The notes: generated from the letters alone by a model not told the origin. A stretch of 64,000 nucleotides of DNA from Alkalihalobacillus sp. AL-G (GCF_030643805.1 NZ_CP094656.1:744001-808000), one strand, 5' to 3'. Numbered from the stretch's first letter, positions 27,590 to 37,838 are shown. Made by a program: numbers and translations.

Positions 27590-27694
27590 ATTCGTGGTTG
27601 AATTAATTGCATTCGTGGTCGAAATATCGTGCTCCGTGGTTGAAAAAATTCAATTCGTGGTTGATATATCAGAATTCGTAGTCGATTTAGTTTC
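27590..27694. repeat. five tandem 21-bp units, ATTCGTGGTTGA-type
   Basis: Units start at 27590, 27611, 27632, 27653 and 27674, exactly 21 bases apart, each with the core CGTGGT(T/C)GA or one change from it; the last nine bases of each unit are variable. The frame stays open through the array and would read heptapeptides like FVVELIA, but there is no ribosome binding site. It lies between the yhaQP terminator and yhaO. Confidence 0.85.
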
Positions 27695-27874
27695 TGTGGA
27701 AAAGGTGAAAGCTAATAAATTCCCCAGAAATGCATCAAAACTCACACGAAATTTGATTTTCCACTAAAAATACGTCCAGAAAAGATGAATTTTAGCGGAA
27801 ACATTCAGGGATCACTCCATTTTTCTTGAAATCGTCCAATAATGATTCACTCTAAAATGCTCTGTAAAAAACAA

Positions 27875-27888
27875 CGAACAAACGCTCG
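27875..27888. promoter_or_regulatory. LexA (SOS)-like operator upstream of yhaO
   Basis: CGAACAAACGCTCG is CGAAC-N4-GTTCG with one mismatch. It lies about 55 bases before the yhaO start and just upstream of a TATGAT that could be a -10 box. The yhaONM operon of B. subtilis is in the LexA regulon, so the position supports a real operator. Function is inferred. Confidence 0.7.
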
Positions 27889-27942
27889 TATCAATATGAT
27901 AAAATGGAAGTAACCATTTATCGAAAGGGTGAGTGCAGAACA

Positions 27943-29160
27943 ATGACCTCGATTCGATTTTTACATACAGCAGATTTACATATCGATACCCCATTTAAAG
28001 GCCTCGGCTATCTTCCAGAAACGGTTTTAGAAAAAGTGAAAAAGAGCACGTTTGTATCGTTTCAACATATTGTCAGCAAAGCGATTTCAGAGAACGTAGA
28101 TTTTGTCGTCATTGCAGGAGATTTATACGATGGGGCAAACCGTAGTCTAACAGCGCAAATGTTTTTAAAAAAAGAATTTCAAAGGCTGGCAGATTACGCC
28201 ATTCAAGTGTATGCCATCCACGGAAACCATGATCACCTCTCAGGCGAATGGGCTCAGATAACGTGGCCAGGAAACGTTCATTATTTTAGTGGGGAAGTGC
28301 CAGAAATGCTTCCCTATAAAAAAGAGGGTAAGGTCCTTGCTCACATATATGGGTACAGCTATCCAAAGCGCGCTGTGACTGAAAATATTTCTACTCAATA
28401 CGCAAAGGTGGAAGGCGCTCCATATCATATTGCACTTTTGCACGGAACAGCAGGTGGATCGACTGAGCATGCAAATTATGCACCATTTATCGTAAATGAG
28501 CTGAATCGAAAGCCATTTGATTATTGGGCGCTGGGTCACATCCACAAAAGAACTGTCCTGAATCAAGACCCATATATCGCTTATCCTGGAAACATCCAAG
28601 GGTTGAACCCGAAGGAAACCGGAGTAAAGGGCTGTTACCTTGTCGAATTGTCAGACCATAATACGACAGTTGATTTCGTTGAATCTGCTCCATCATTGTG
28701 GGAGGAACTTGAACTGCAAATTGACGACATTACCGAAATCGATCAACTCATCCAACGCATCCAACAGGGAAAGGAGATTCTGCGGGCTACTGGCAAGAAT
28801 ACGATAGTTACCGTAAAGCTTTTAGGGTCCAGCGAGATCATAGACTTATTAATCAAAGGAAAAACCATCGAGGAACTTATCCAACTCCTTCAGGATGGAG
28901 AAGATGAAGAAAACGTCTTTGTTTGGATACATCGGATTAAACTGCCAAAGGAAGGCTTGCAGCTTGCTCACGTATCTGAATCGCATTTTATCAATGAAAT
29001 CGTTTCAGTTCTTGAGACCACGGACAATTTGGATGAAATACTTGAGCCATTATGGAAACACCGTAAAGCGAAGAAATTTTTAACCGAGGAAGAGCTTGAT
29101 GAACAGGAGATTTTAGAAGAGGCAAGACAATTGTTACTCGATTCGATGATCCACACGTAA
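27943..29160 (+). CDS. yhaO: SbcD/Mre11-type DNA repair nuclease YhaO
   Basis: A 405-residue calcineurin-like metallophosphoesterase. The metal-binding motifs are HTADLHID (residues about 8-15), AGDLYDG, GNHDH and ALGHIHKR. It forms a nuclease pair with the YhaN ATPase, like SbcD with SbcC. The ATG at 27943 follows GGGTGAG; the frame is open to 27904 without a better start. An SOS-like box lies upstream and yhaN starts 18 bases after the stop. Confidence 0.93.
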   Translation: MTSIRFLHTADLHIDTPFKGLGYLPETVLEKVKKSTFVSFQHIVSKAISENVDFVVIAGDLYDGANRSLTAQMFLKKEFQRLADYAIQVYAIHGNHDHLSGEWAQITWPGNVHYFSGEVPEMLPYKKEGKVLAHIYGYSYPKRAVTENISTQYAKVEGAPYHIALLHGTAGGSTEHANYAPFIVNELNRKPFDYWALGHIHKRTVLNQDPYIAYPGNIQGLNPKETGVKGCYLVELSDHNTTVDFVESAPSLWEELELQIDDITEIDQLIQRIQQGKEILRATGKNTIVTVKLLGSSEIIDLLIKGKTIEELIQLLQDGEDEENVFVWIHRIKLPKEGLQLAHVSESHFINEIVSVLETTDNLDEILEPLWKHRKAKKFLTEEELDEQEILEEARQLLLDSMIHT

Positions 29161-29178
29161 GAAAGGAGGGGCGATGAT

Positions 29179-32163
29179 ATGAAAATAAAAGAGTTGTATA
29201 TTTACGGGTTCGGCCGATTTGAAAATGAACGGTTCTCATTCGATAAGCCACAAATACAAGTGATATACGGTAAGAATGAATCCGGAAAGTCTACAATACT
29301 CGCATACATTGAATACATGCTATTCGGTTTTCCAAAACGTAGTGAGAAACGTCTTCGTTATGAACCGAAGACGACACAGGCTTACGGTGGAAAAATGATG
29401 CTCGAAACGGAAAAGTACGGATTAATTACGATTGAGCGAAAAGGGGACCGTACCGTTCATATCGTACTAGAGGATGGAACTCATGAAGATGAGTCGCTTT
29501 TGAAACAAATCCTTCCAGAAGTGAACCAGCTTACATACCTGGATATTTTTTCGTTTAACCTGGATGGTTTACAACGAATCGATCAGATTAAATCGGAGGA
29601 GCTTGGCAATTATTTGTTCAATGCTGCAATGACCGGTGCACAAGAGTTGAATCGAATATCAACTTATTTGGAAGAACAGCAAAGTCAATTGTTTAAACCG
29701 AACGGAAAGAACCCGGTTTTAAATCAAAAATTGGCTCAATTGATCGAGCAGGACCGCAATCTTCAAGGCTGGGTAAAAAAACTTGATGAATATAATCGAA
29801 TTAAGACAGAGCTTGGTCTTGAACAAAGCAATCTAAAAGAGCAGGAACAAAGTCACCGTGAACTCGAATGCAAACGAAAGGAGCTTGTCGAGATTCAGTC
29901 GGTGGCTCCCCTTATCGTGCAAAAGGTTACACTTCAGAATCAGCTGGACAACCACCCGAATGCAATACCGTTTCCTGAGAACGGCCTCGATCGATTTCGA
30001 AACTGGCAGGAACGAAAAGTTGAAGCAGAGGGCGAATGGAATCATCTTCAAGAATTGAAGGACCGGAAATTGAATTCCTTAAAGGAGCTCGTTATCGATG
30101 AAGCGCTTTTAGTACAAGCTGATGAAATTGAACACTTCGAAAAGTCGTATCAGCAATATAAAGTAAGAAAATCCGATTACCAAAGATTAAAACAGCGAAT
30201 TGCACACATCGAGGAGGAAGTTGAGACAGAGAAAAACGAACTGGGTGAAAACTGGACCAACGATCGAATCTCAGCAGCACAGACTGACATTGTTGCCAAG
30301 CAGCAGATCAAACAACAGATCAAAGAATTTGACGATCTTCAATATGAACAAAAAACGATTGATGCCGATTTACAGCGTGCAAAGGATTCCATTGAAGAAA
30401 GGGAAAGGCAGCTGGAAATGGTCGATGGTCAACTGGTATCCGATGAGAAAAAGCGTTCTTATGAGGAAAAGCTAAATCAGATAACTGTCCAGTCTCCAAG
30501 TCAATTAAAACAGCACTTAGATACATTAAAACAAGTAAGAGCTTCCTCTAAAAAGAGCTTTATCAACCCAATCCTCACCGTTGCGATGGTTGTAATTGGT
30601 TTAATCCTTGTGAGCATATGGCTTTACCGCGGCGATGTGATCGAAGGAATCATTCTCGGTGTCACACTCGTCGGTTCAGGTATTGCTTTGTATCGTAAAA
30701 ACAGCAGCGATGAAACCAATGAGCTGGATGAACAAATTCGTGACCTTGAAGCGAAGCTCTCTAATTTTGAAAGTGAGAACGTTAAATATCAGGGGGAAGA
30801 GATAGATGTGATTCAAAAATTGTTAGAAAAGCAGCAACACCTTAGCTTTCGTAAGCAACAGCTGATCGAGGAATCTACTCAACTAGAAAGACGGTATCAG
30901 GACATTGCTGCCAAATATGATGCCTGGGAGGTTCAATTTCACAAAAAAAGCGAAATATTGAATAACTGGAGAGAGCGATTCTTTATTCCTGCTTCTGTTT
31001 CGAATGAAATGGTACTTGAGGTGCTTGAACGGGTTGAACAATTGAAAAAACGCATAAATGATCTCGAAAAACTTATTCAAGAAGCTCAAGGGATACGTAC
31101 CGGACTTGAACGTTTTGAAAAGGATGCTAATAGATTGGCACAACTTGCTGGCATTCAAGAGGAAGGCATCGAGTCGGTTGTCACACGTTTAGTCTTACTT
31201 TTAAAAGCGGAAAAGATAAAAAGCGAACAAAAACAGCGGATTCAAACTGATATTCATGCATTATCGGAACAGCAAGCAGGAATTCAAAAAAAGGTTCAGC
31301 ACTATGAACAAGAATGTAACGCGCTTTTTGAAAAGGCAGAAGTATCTAGCGAAGAGTCGTTTTGGGCAAAAGGAAAAGTATTTGATAGCTATCAGTCCCT
31401 TAAGGAGCAACTGCGGTTGACAGAATCACAGCTTTATATTACCGGATTACAGCATAAAATTCCTTTTTACATGGAACGAGTCAATGAACTTTCAGAACTA
31501 GAGCAAAAAATCGAGGAAACAGGTACAAAGATGAACGAGTTAGACGAAGCAATCGAGTCAGGGCGTACTTCATGTGCCCGACTGCGGGCACATCTGACCC
31601 ATTTAGAGGAAGATGGCTCTTATTCCGATTTAATGCACAAGATCCAAGTGGCAAAGAGTGAGTTTCATGATCAGGCGAAAAAGTGGGCGGTTTATCGTAC
31701 TGCCGACTATCTATTAAATCAAGCTAAACAAAACTATCAATCCAAGAGACAGCCAGGAGTCCTTAAGAGCGCAGAGGAATATTTTCGAAGGCTGACAGAT
31801 GGGGAATATATAAAGCTGATTGCTCCAAAAAGTGAAGAAAGCTTTTGGATTGAACGGAACGACACCATTCTATTTCGACCTGATGAATTAAGTCGTGCTA
31901 CTGCTGAACAATTGTATTTAGCACTTCGGTTTGCCCTTGCAAAGGAGTATGACAGTAACAAATCGTTTCCATTCATTATGGATGATATTTTAGTCAATTT
32001 TGATGAGTTGAGACGGAAAAGAGCGGTTGAGTTGATCAAGTCAATCGCAGAAGATCGACAGGTTATTTATTTTACGTGCGATCGATTGACAGCACGTGCA
32101 ATGGCAGACGAACCGATCCTATTAGAGTCGGTGTCGTCTAACCCACTACCTATTCTCCGATAA
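29179..32163 (+). CDS. yhaN: SbcC/SMC-like ATPase YhaN
   Basis: A 994-residue partner of YhaO. Walker A YGKNESGKST lies near residue 31; long coiled-coil arms follow. Two hydrophobic segments near residues 460-500 interrupt the coil, a feature of the YhaN type that suggests membrane attachment at the hinge side. The signature-like LSRATAEQLYLALRFALA (about 898-915) and Walker B FIMDDILVNFD are at the C-terminus. AAGGAGG precedes the ATG. In B. subtilis yhaM follows yhaN directly; here cssRS and an MFS gene are placed between them. Confidence 0.93.
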   Translation: MKIKELYIYGFGRFENERFSFDKPQIQVIYGKNESGKSTILAYIEYMLFGFPKRSEKRLRYEPKTTQAYGGKMMLETEKYGLITIERKGDRTVHIVLEDGTHEDESLLKQILPEVNQLTYLDIFSFNLDGLQRIDQIKSEELGNYLFNAAMTGAQELNRISTYLEEQQSQLFKPNGKNPVLNQKLAQLIEQDRNLQGWVKKLDEYNRIKTELGLEQSNLKEQEQSHRELECKRKELVEIQSVAPLIVQKVTLQNQLDNHPNAIPFPENGLDRFRNWQERKVEAEGEWNHLQELKDRKLNSLKELVIDEALLVQADEIEHFEKSYQQYKVRKSDYQRLKQRIAHIEEEVETEKNELGENWTNDRISAAQTDIVAKQQIKQQIKEFDDLQYEQKTIDADLQRAKDSIEERERQLEMVDGQLVSDEKKRSYEEKLNQITVQSPSQLKQHLDTLKQVRASSKKSFINPILTVAMVVIGLILVSIWLYRGDVIEGIILGVTLVGSGIALYRKNSSDETNELDEQIRDLEAKLSNFESENVKYQGEEIDVIQKLLEKQQHLSFRKQQLIEESTQLERRYQDIAAKYDAWEVQFHKKSEILNNWRERFFIPASVSNEMVLEVLERVEQLKKRINDLEKLIQEAQGIRTGLERFEKDANRLAQLAGIQEEGIESVVTRLVLLLKAEKIKSEQKQRIQTDIHALSEQQAGIQKKVQHYEQECNALFEKAEVSSEESFWAKGKVFDSYQSLKEQLRLTESQLYITGLQHKIPFYMERVNELSELEQKIEETGTKMNELDEAIESGRTSCARLRAHLTHLEEDGSYSDLMHKIQVAKSEFHDQAKKWAVYRTADYLLNQAKQNYQSKRQPGVLKSAEEYFRRLTDGEYIKLIAPKSEESFWIERNDTILFRPDELSRATAEQLYLALRFALAKEYDSNKSFPFIMDDILVNFDELRRKRAVELIKSIAEDRQVIYFTCDRLTARAMADEPILLESVSSNPLPILR

Positions 32164-32191
32164 ACAGAGGTAAGTAAGGAGGCGAGAAGAC

Positions 32192-32863
32192 ATGTCAGAG
32201 TACACAATTTATATCGTAGAGGATGAGGAGCATCTTGTATCCGTTTTAAAAGCATACCTTGAAAAAGAAGGCTGGCTAGTCAAGGTATTCCATGATGGAG
32301 AAACTGCGTTGAGGCATGTGGACGACCGGCCCCATCTTTGGGTGCTTGATATCATGCTTCCGGGCGTTGATGGGTATGAAATATTAAAAACGATTCGAAG
32401 TAAAACGGATACACCTGTCATCTTCACGTCAGCAAGAGACCAGGACCTCGACCGTATTATCGGTTTAGAGCTCGGTAGTGACGACTATCTTTCCAAGCCA
32501 TTTTTACCGAAAGAGCTGGTCATACGGGTTCGTAAGCTACTTGAACGGGTTTATGAAGGACCGAAAACTAAGCTCCAGGTGCGTTCAGTTAACGGATATC
32601 AAATCCACCCCATTACTCGTAAAATTTCTCTGGGCGATGAATTAATTGAGTTGACGGCAAAGGAATTGGATGTAGTCTTGTTTTTAACCGAGCATGTGGA
32701 TGAAATCAAATCGAGGAGAGATATTCTTGAAGGTGTGTGGGGGTCGGATTATTTCGGCTCCGAACGAGCGGTCGATGATGTAATTCGTCGAATTCGCAAG
32801 AAGATGCCGCGGTTGAACCTTGAAACTTTATACGGCGGCGGGTATAGGATTGTGTCGTCATGA
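32192..32863 (+). CDS. cssR: secretion-stress response regulator CssR
   Basis: A 223-residue OmpR-family response regulator: receiver domain with acidic pocket (Glu10, Asp11) and phospho-acceptor Asp53 in LWVLDIMLPG, then a winged-helix DNA-binding domain ending ETLYGGGYRIVSS. The sequence pattern (HLWVLDIMLP, LELGSDDYLSKPFLPKELVIRV, DYFGSERAVDDVIRRIRKKMP) closely follows B. subtilis CssR, which switches on the HtrA-type quality-control proteases when misfolded secreted proteins accumulate. The stop overlaps cssS as ATGA. No htrA gene is in the window. Confidence 0.9.
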   Translation: MSEYTIYIVEDEEHLVSVLKAYLEKEGWLVKVFHDGETALRHVDDRPHLWVLDIMLPGVDGYEILKTIRSKTDTPVIFTSARDQDLDRIIGLELGSDDYLSKPFLPKELVIRVRKLLERVYEGPKTKLQVRSVNGYQIHPITRKISLGDELIELTAKELDVVLFLTEHVDEIKSRRDILEGVWGSDYFGSERAVDDVIRRIRKKMPRLNLETLYGGGYRIVSS

Positions 32864-34197
32864 GACGTCTAGACTTGGCTCAGCGTATTTGGCTTTCCTT
32901 CTTTTTACTCGTATTCGTCGTCGGTTTGTTCGTCGTCATCATTTACCCGTTATCAATCAGGGAAACATTGACAGATGAGTCTTACAGGATGATTGAAGAG
33001 CAACAGGAACGGATTATAAAAGGTCCGACCAGTCCAGAAGAGGAGCTGCCGCAATCTGACCTGAACTTTATCGAACGTCGTGAAGCAGTCCGTTCGGTCG
33101 GGCATTTGCTGTTAGGCAATCAATCGTATGTTCTCGAAGGTGACTTTGTTCCTGAAAAAGTTGCAAATACGATTTGGAGAAAAGCGATTTCACAGCATGA
33201 AAATAAGGACCGATACCAACTCGATTATCGAGGTGCCTCACTCTTTTATGTGATTCAGAAGATTGAATTGGATGGAAATGCGGCTTTTGTCGTTTCCTAT
33301 ATGTGGGATACGTATCGCAATCAGCTCGTTCAACAGCTATGGCAGCGGTTAATCTGGATATTCGCATTTGGTATTTTAATCAGTATCATTCCTGCAATGT
33401 GGTTGTCAGGATATCTACGAAAACCGTTAAAAGCACTCGGTGAAAGATTCGAACAGATTGGAAGCCGGAACTGGCAGGAATCCTTCCGTTGGACAGAGGA
33501 TCAAGACTTTCAGAAGCTTTCTGTACAGTTTGAGCGTATGCGTCAAAATTTAATTCGGAATGATGAATCTCAGAAACGGTTCATTCAGCATGCTTCACAT
33601 GAGCTGAAAACACCGATCATGACGATTAAAAGCTACGCCCAGTCTGTAAAAGACGGTGTTATGCCTGAAAAGGACCTTGATGGAATGATGGATATTATCA
33701 TCAATCAATCAGACCGGATGGAAGAGCGTGTAAAGGATATGCTTTACTTTTCAAAGCTTGATACGTTAATCGATTATGAACCCCAAAAAACAATCATACA
33801 TTTTGGACAGCTTGCAGAAGAGGTTGTGGAGCGTTTTTGGTATCAACGTGATGACTTGAATATTCGGATTTCAGGAAAAGAGGTAACGTTCCAAGGTGAT
33901 CGTGACCAATGGGAGGTCGTTCTCGAAAATCTAATACAAAATGCAAACCGGTATGCTGAATCCTACATTACAATTTCTGCTGAAAAGATCGATGATAAAA
34001 CGTTTATCATAGTTAAAAACGATGGAGAGACGATTCCAGAGCAGGACCTTGAGCGAATTTTCAAGCCGTTTCAAAAAAGCCAGAGAGGTCAATTTGGTTT
34101 AGGACTAGCTATTGTAAAACGGGTCGTTGAACTTCATAATGGTACTGTAGAGCTTTTGAACCATACGGACGGTGTAACAATAAAAATTATCGTATAG
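32860..34197 (+). CDS. cssS: secretion-stress sensor kinase CssS
   Basis: A 445-residue membrane histidine kinase: helix at about residues 10-31, an extracytoplasmic sensor domain, a second helix at about 165-185, HAMP-like linker, phospho-acceptor His247 in HASHELKTPIMT, N-box LENLIQNANRYAE and G-box GLGLAIVKR. Paired with cssR through a 4-base overlap. The known role is sensing extracytoplasmic misfolded protein. It lies only a few kilobases from prsA, whose product folds secreted proteins. Confidence 0.9.
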   Translation: MRRLDLAQRIWLSFFLLVFVVGLFVVIIYPLSIRETLTDESYRMIEEQQERIIKGPTSPEEELPQSDLNFIERREAVRSVGHLLLGNQSYVLEGDFVPEKVANTIWRKAISQHENKDRYQLDYRGASLFYVIQKIELDGNAAFVVSYMWDTYRNQLVQQLWQRLIWIFAFGILISIIPAMWLSGYLRKPLKALGERFEQIGSRNWQESFRWTEDQDFQKLSVQFERMRQNLIRNDESQKRFIQHASHELKTPIMTIKSYAQSVKDGVMPEKDLDGMMDIIINQSDRMEERVKDMLYFSKLDTLIDYEPQKTIIHFGQLAEEVVERFWYQRDDLNIRISGKEVTFQGDRDQWEVVLENLIQNANRYAESYITISAEKIDDKTFIIVKNDGETIPEQDLERIFKPFQKSQRGQFGLGLAIVKRVVELHNGTVELLNHTDGVTIKIIV

Positions 34198-34231
34198 AAC
34201 TTGTGCGGAATTGGATTAGAAGGATGATTGG

Positions 34232-35437
34232 ATGAAACATAGAGAAAAAAGAAAGATCGGACCATTACTTCTGCTAATGATCAATCTTTTTATCATCATG
34301 TTAGGAATCGGCCTTGTCATACCGATTTTACCTTATTATGTAGAAGCGTTTAATGCAACAGGAAGAGATCTCGGTTTTCTCGTAGGAGTGTTTGCGTTCA
34401 TGCAATTTTTGCTTGCACCCGTGTGGGGGAGATTATCGGATCGAATCGGTAGAAAGCCGTTGATTACACTAGGGATGTTTGGATTTGCAGCAGCCGAATT
34501 CATATTTGCTTTCTCAACAGAGTTGTGGATGCTTTATGCTTCCAGAATTTTGGCAGGAACGTTCGGGTCTGCAATTATGCCGACAGCCATGGCTTACGTT
34601 GCAGATGTTACCGATGAGAAAGGCCGGAGCCAAGGAATGGGACTGCTAGGAGCATCAATGGCACTTGGCATTGTGATTGGACCAGGTGTCGGGGGGTGGC
34701 TGGCGGAACAAGATTTATCTTTACCGTTTTTAGTTGCCGGAATTGCGGGAACGGTAGCCGCTATCGTTTCGATATTCATGCTGAAAGAAACTGTCTCTCA
34801 AGAAGCGAAGGAAGCGGCGAAAAATGCGGAAAAGCTTAACCACCTGACACGAATGTGGAGAGCACTGACCGGACCTGTAGGATTTTTATTAGTACTTGTT
34901 TTTGTAATGAGCTTTGCGCTCGCAAACTTCACCTCGATTTTCGGGTTTTATGCGTTGAAGCGTTATGACTATGATCCGAGTGAAGTCGGAATTATTGTTG
35001 CAGTAACGGGAGTGATTGGTGCTGTTGCGCAGGGAACGTTGGTTGGCAAACTAACGAAGCGATTCGGCGATGAGCGAGTTGTGACAGGGTCATTACTGTT
35101 AAGTGCAATTGGCTTTGTCCTTATGGTGTTTGCGTTTAATTTTGCGACTGTAATGCTTACAGTATCAATTTTCTTTCTTGGGAATTCGATCTTGAGGCCT
35201 GCGCTCAATTCCTTTATATCAAAAATGGCCGGGAATGAGCAGGGAGCCATCATGGGATTGAACAATTCATTTTTGAGTCTTGGAAATGCAGCAGGGCCTG
35301 TACTTGCAGGTTTACTATTCGAGGTTAATATTCATATTCCGTATTTACTTGGAGCTGCTTTGTTATTAGCCGCTCTTGTAGCGGTGAAAATTTGGGAAAC
35401 GAAGCGACATCCTAGAGCTGTAGACAGCCATTCATAA
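34232..35437 (+). CDS. MFS drug-efflux-type transporter
   Basis: A 401-residue transporter with 12 predicted helices. Motif A (GRLSDRIGRKPLI) lies between helices 2 and 3, and motif C (ALGIVIGPGVGGWLAE) in helix 5 marks drug:proton antiporters. It is similar in outline to Bmr/Blt/YitG. The substrate is not deducible. It sits 34 bases after cssS and 45 bases before yhaM, so it may be co-transcribed with both. Confidence 0.88.
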   Translation: MKHREKRKIGPLLLLMINLFIIMLGIGLVIPILPYYVEAFNATGRDLGFLVGVFAFMQFLLAPVWGRLSDRIGRKPLITLGMFGFAAAEFIFAFSTELWMLYASRILAGTFGSAIMPTAMAYVADVTDEKGRSQGMGLLGASMALGIVIGPGVGGWLAEQDLSLPFLVAGIAGTVAAIVSIFMLKETVSQEAKEAAKNAEKLNHLTRMWRALTGPVGFLLVLVFVMSFALANFTSIFGFYALKRYDYDPSEVGIIVAVTGVIGAVAQGTLVGKLTKRFGDERVVTGSLLLSAIGFVLMVFAFNFATVMLTVSIFFLGNSILRPALNSFISKMAGNEQGAIMGLNNSFLSLGNAAGPVLAGLLFEVNIHIPYLLGAALLLAALVAVKIWETKRHPRAVDSHS

Positions 35438-35482
35438 AAAACCAATAATAATTTCTTAACGTGTAAAAAGGAGGGGACAGGT

Positions 35483-36451
35483 TTGAAAAAAGGAATCGAG
35501 AACTACCAGGTTGGTGATCTTTTTGATCAATTTTTACTCATAAAGTCGGTGTCGAAAGGGGTTACCAGTACAGGGAAACCATTTTTGACCATCATGCTTC
35601 AGGACCATACTGGTGATATTGAATCAAAGCTATGGGATTCATCGGCTGAGGATGAAAAGGCATACGTACCAGAGCAGATCGTAAAGGTAATAGGGGATAT
35701 TACGAGTTATCGTGGAAAGGCACAACTGAAAATAAAACAAATTCGCCCGGTTACCGAGCAAGATGGCGTAAGTGTCGATGAGTTTGTAGAGACAGCACCA
35801 ATTCCTCAGGATGAAATGATCGATGTGATCACACAGGCGATTTTTGAGATGGAAAATCCGAACATACAACGGATTACGAGGCACCTTGTTAAGAAACACC
35901 AAAAGGCGTTTTTGGAATTTCCAGCAGCAACGAAAAACCATCATGAGTTTGTTTCAGGATTAGCGTTCCATGTTGTATCGATGCTTCGACTGGCAAAGTC
36001 GATTGCGGAGCTTTATCCTTCACTGGATACCGATTTACTCTATGCAGGGGTCATTTTACATGACCTTGGGAAGACGAGTGAACTTTCCGGTCCTGTTGCT
36101 CCGAATTATACGATGGAAGGGAATTTGCTTGGACATATCTCGATCATGTTTGGTGAGATAGGAGATGCGGCCCGTGAGCTTGGTATCGATAGCGAAGAAG
36201 TCATCATTTTACAACACATGGTCTTGAGCCATCACTCAAAGGCGGAATGGGGGAGTCCAAAACCACCTTTGGTATGTGAAGCAGAAATTTTACATTACAT
36301 CGATAATATTGATGCGAAAATGAATATGATGGATCGTGCCTTAAGTAAAGTGCAACCAGGAGAGTTTACTGATCGAATTTTCCCACTTGAAAATCGCAGT
36401 TTTTATAAGCCAGCTTTTGAACAAAAGGAACCAGCTGCAAGTAAATCGTAA
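35483..36451 (+). CDS. yhaM: 3'-5' exoribonuclease YhaM
   Basis: A 322-residue nuclease. It has an N-terminal OB-fold ([14 protein letters not shown] ... [10 protein letters not shown]) followed by an HD domain ([32 protein letters not shown]). YhaM removes 3' ends of short single-stranded RNA and DNA in Firmicutes. The start is TTG at 35483 behind AAGGAGG. Slightly longer than the roughly 314 residues of B. subtilis, with the excess at the C-terminus. A yhaL gene follows. Confidence 0.93.
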   Translation: MKKGIENYQVGDLFDQFLLIKSVSKGVTSTGKPFLTIMLQDHTGDIESKLWDSSAEDEKAYVPEQIVKVIGDITSYRGKAQLKIKQIRPVTEQDGVSVDEFVETAPIPQDEMIDVITQAIFEMENPNIQRITRHLVKKHQKAFLEFPAATKNHHEFVSGLAFHVVSMLRLAKSIAELYPSLDTDLLYAGVILHDLGKTSELSGPVAPNYTMEGNLLGHISIMFGEIGDAARELGIDSEEVIILQHMVLSHHSKAEWGSPKPPLVCEAEILHYIDNIDAKMNMMDRALSKVQPGEFTDRIFPLENRSFYKPAFEQKEPAASKS

Positions 36452-36564
36452 AAACGTTCAGCAATTGAACTCTATTTTTGACACGATCAGGTAGTAGTCA
36501 TAATCGATTGTAATCCTTCATATCTTTGTAGTAATGAAGCTTGTCTACAAAGGAGGATGTTTCG

Positions 36565-36837
36565 ATGCGTCGATTATATGTCGTTGCCACGGTCGTGTTG
36601 TTTTTTGTTCTGCTTCAATGGACAGGGGTATATGGAGAAGTAGCACCAATTTTAACAGCAGTCCCTTGGTGGGTGTTTTTCGTAATTGCAGCTATTGGCT
36701 ATTGCGCATATAGAGTCTGGTATCATTCGATGGAGGACCGGAAGCTGGACCATGTACACATTGAAGAGGAAGGGAAAGTGTATATGAACCGCTTAGAGGA
36801 AGAGAAGAAACGTCGAAAACAAGCATCTGGCGAATAA
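36565..36837 (+). CDS. yhaL: YhaL-type sporulation membrane protein
   Basis: A 90-residue protein with two hydrophobic stretches (about 5-23 and 31-50) and a charged tail IEEEGKVYMNRLEEEKKRR typical of YhaL. AAGGAGG precedes the ATG at 36565; the frame is open to 36541. It lies between yhaM and prsA exactly as in B. subtilis. It is longer at the N-terminus than B. subtilis YhaL, having an extra membrane helix. Role in sporulation is by family name only. Confidence 0.85.
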   Translation: MRRLYVVATVVLFFVLLQWTGVYGEVAPILTAVPWWVFFVIAAIGYCAYRVWYHSMEDRKLDHVHIEEEGKVYMNRLEEEKKRRKQASGE

Positions 36838-36848
36838 GTTTGAACAAG

Positions 36849-36886
36849 AAAACCTGAGTGGAGACCGCAGCCTCACTCAGGTTTTT
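36849..36886. terminator. bidirectional terminator between yhaL and prsA
   Basis: AAAACCTGAGTG (36849-36860) pairs with CACTCAGGTTTT (36874-36885), with T-runs on both strands. A further weak stem AGCGCC/GGCGCT (about 36901-36926) lies nearer the prsA stop. Confidence 0.92.
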
Positions 36887-36932
36887 GTTGTTATATAAGG
36901 GAGCGCCAAGGTGCTCGAGGGCGCTGAAACTC

Positions 36933-37838
36933 TTATTTATTCTTTGGTTGTGTTTCCTTTGTTTTAAATAGATCCTTATATTGTTCTGCTTTAACGTCAA
37001 TATCTGCCTCATCCATGATTTTTTGAATTGGGTTTTCAGGATTCTTTTGTGCCTTTTCCTGTGCCTTTTTCTGGAGAAGTGCCTTCTTGATTTGATATTC
37101 TGCTTCTTCGTACTTTTGTGTCTTTTGTTCTAGCACTTCAATGATATGATAACCGAATTGAGACTTGACAGGCTTGGAAATCTTATTAGGTTCAAGTGAG
37201 AACGCAACCTTATCAAATTCTGGAACCATCTTTCCTCTTGGGAAAAAGCCTAGGTCTCCGCCTTTATCCTTTGAGCCAGGATCTTTTGAATATTCCTTTG
37301 CAAGCTCAGCGAAATCGCCACCATTCTCGAGCTTTTCAACTACCTCTTTCGCTGTCTTTTCATCATCTACAAGGATGTGACGTGCTTTAACTTCCTTTAC
37401 CTTGTATTCTTCTTCGTAAAGCTTTTTCATTTCTTCTTCCGTTACTTCAATACCATCCGTTTGAGCTTTAAAGAAAACAAGGTTACGCTTTACAACTTCC
37501 TTTAGCTCTTTTTCGCCTTTAATACCGCTTTGCTCTAAGGCTTTCTTAAACTCGTCTTCGCCTCCGAACTGCTGCTTAAGGTAATCAATTTCTTTATCAA
37601 GCTCCTTCTTACTTACTTCATATTTTTCAGAAAGAACCTTGTATTGAACGAGGTCTTTTAAAATTTGTTCTGATTGCGGTTGTTTTGTTAGTTCATTATA
37701 AAAATCCTCTTTTGTAACGTCACCAGCACTTGTTTCGACAAGTACTTTGCTATCAGCTGCAGCATCACCGTTATCGTTGCATGCTGTTAGTCCAAAGATC
37801 GTTGTTGCTGCAACAAGGGAAAGAATCCACTTTTTCAT
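36933..37838 (-). CDS. prsA: extracytoplasmic foldase lipoprotein PrsA
   Basis: A 301-residue lipoprotein. Signal peptide and lipobox LTAC put the lipidated Cys at 20. A charged chaperone domain surrounds a parvulin-type peptidyl-prolyl isomerase domain (about residues 130-230: [35 protein letters not shown]). It folds secreted proteins at the outer face of the membrane and is usually essential. AGGAG lies 9 bases before the ATG at 37836-37838; the in-frame TTG six bases upstream is less likely. Confidence 0.95.
   Translation of the reverse strand: MKKWILSLVAATTIFGLTACNDNGDAAADSKVLVETSAGDVTKEDFYNELTKQPQSEQILKDLVQYKVLSEKYEVSKKELDKEIDYLKQQFGGEDEFKKALEQSGIKGEKELKEVVKRNLVFFKAQTDGIEVTEEEMKKLYEEEYKVKEVKARHILVDDEKTAKEVVEKLENGGDFAELAKEYSKDPGSKDKGGDLGFFPRGKMVPEFDKVAFSLEPNKISKPVKSQFGYHIIEVLEQKTQKYEEAEYQIKKALLQKKAQEKAQKNPENPIQKIMDEADIDVKAEQYKDLFKTKETQPKNK

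Noticed and set aside
27591-27771. Open frame encoding a heptapeptide-repeat protein (FVVELIA-like) across the 21-bp array
   Set aside because: No ATG, no ribosome binding site, and a 21-base period keeps any frame open by itself.
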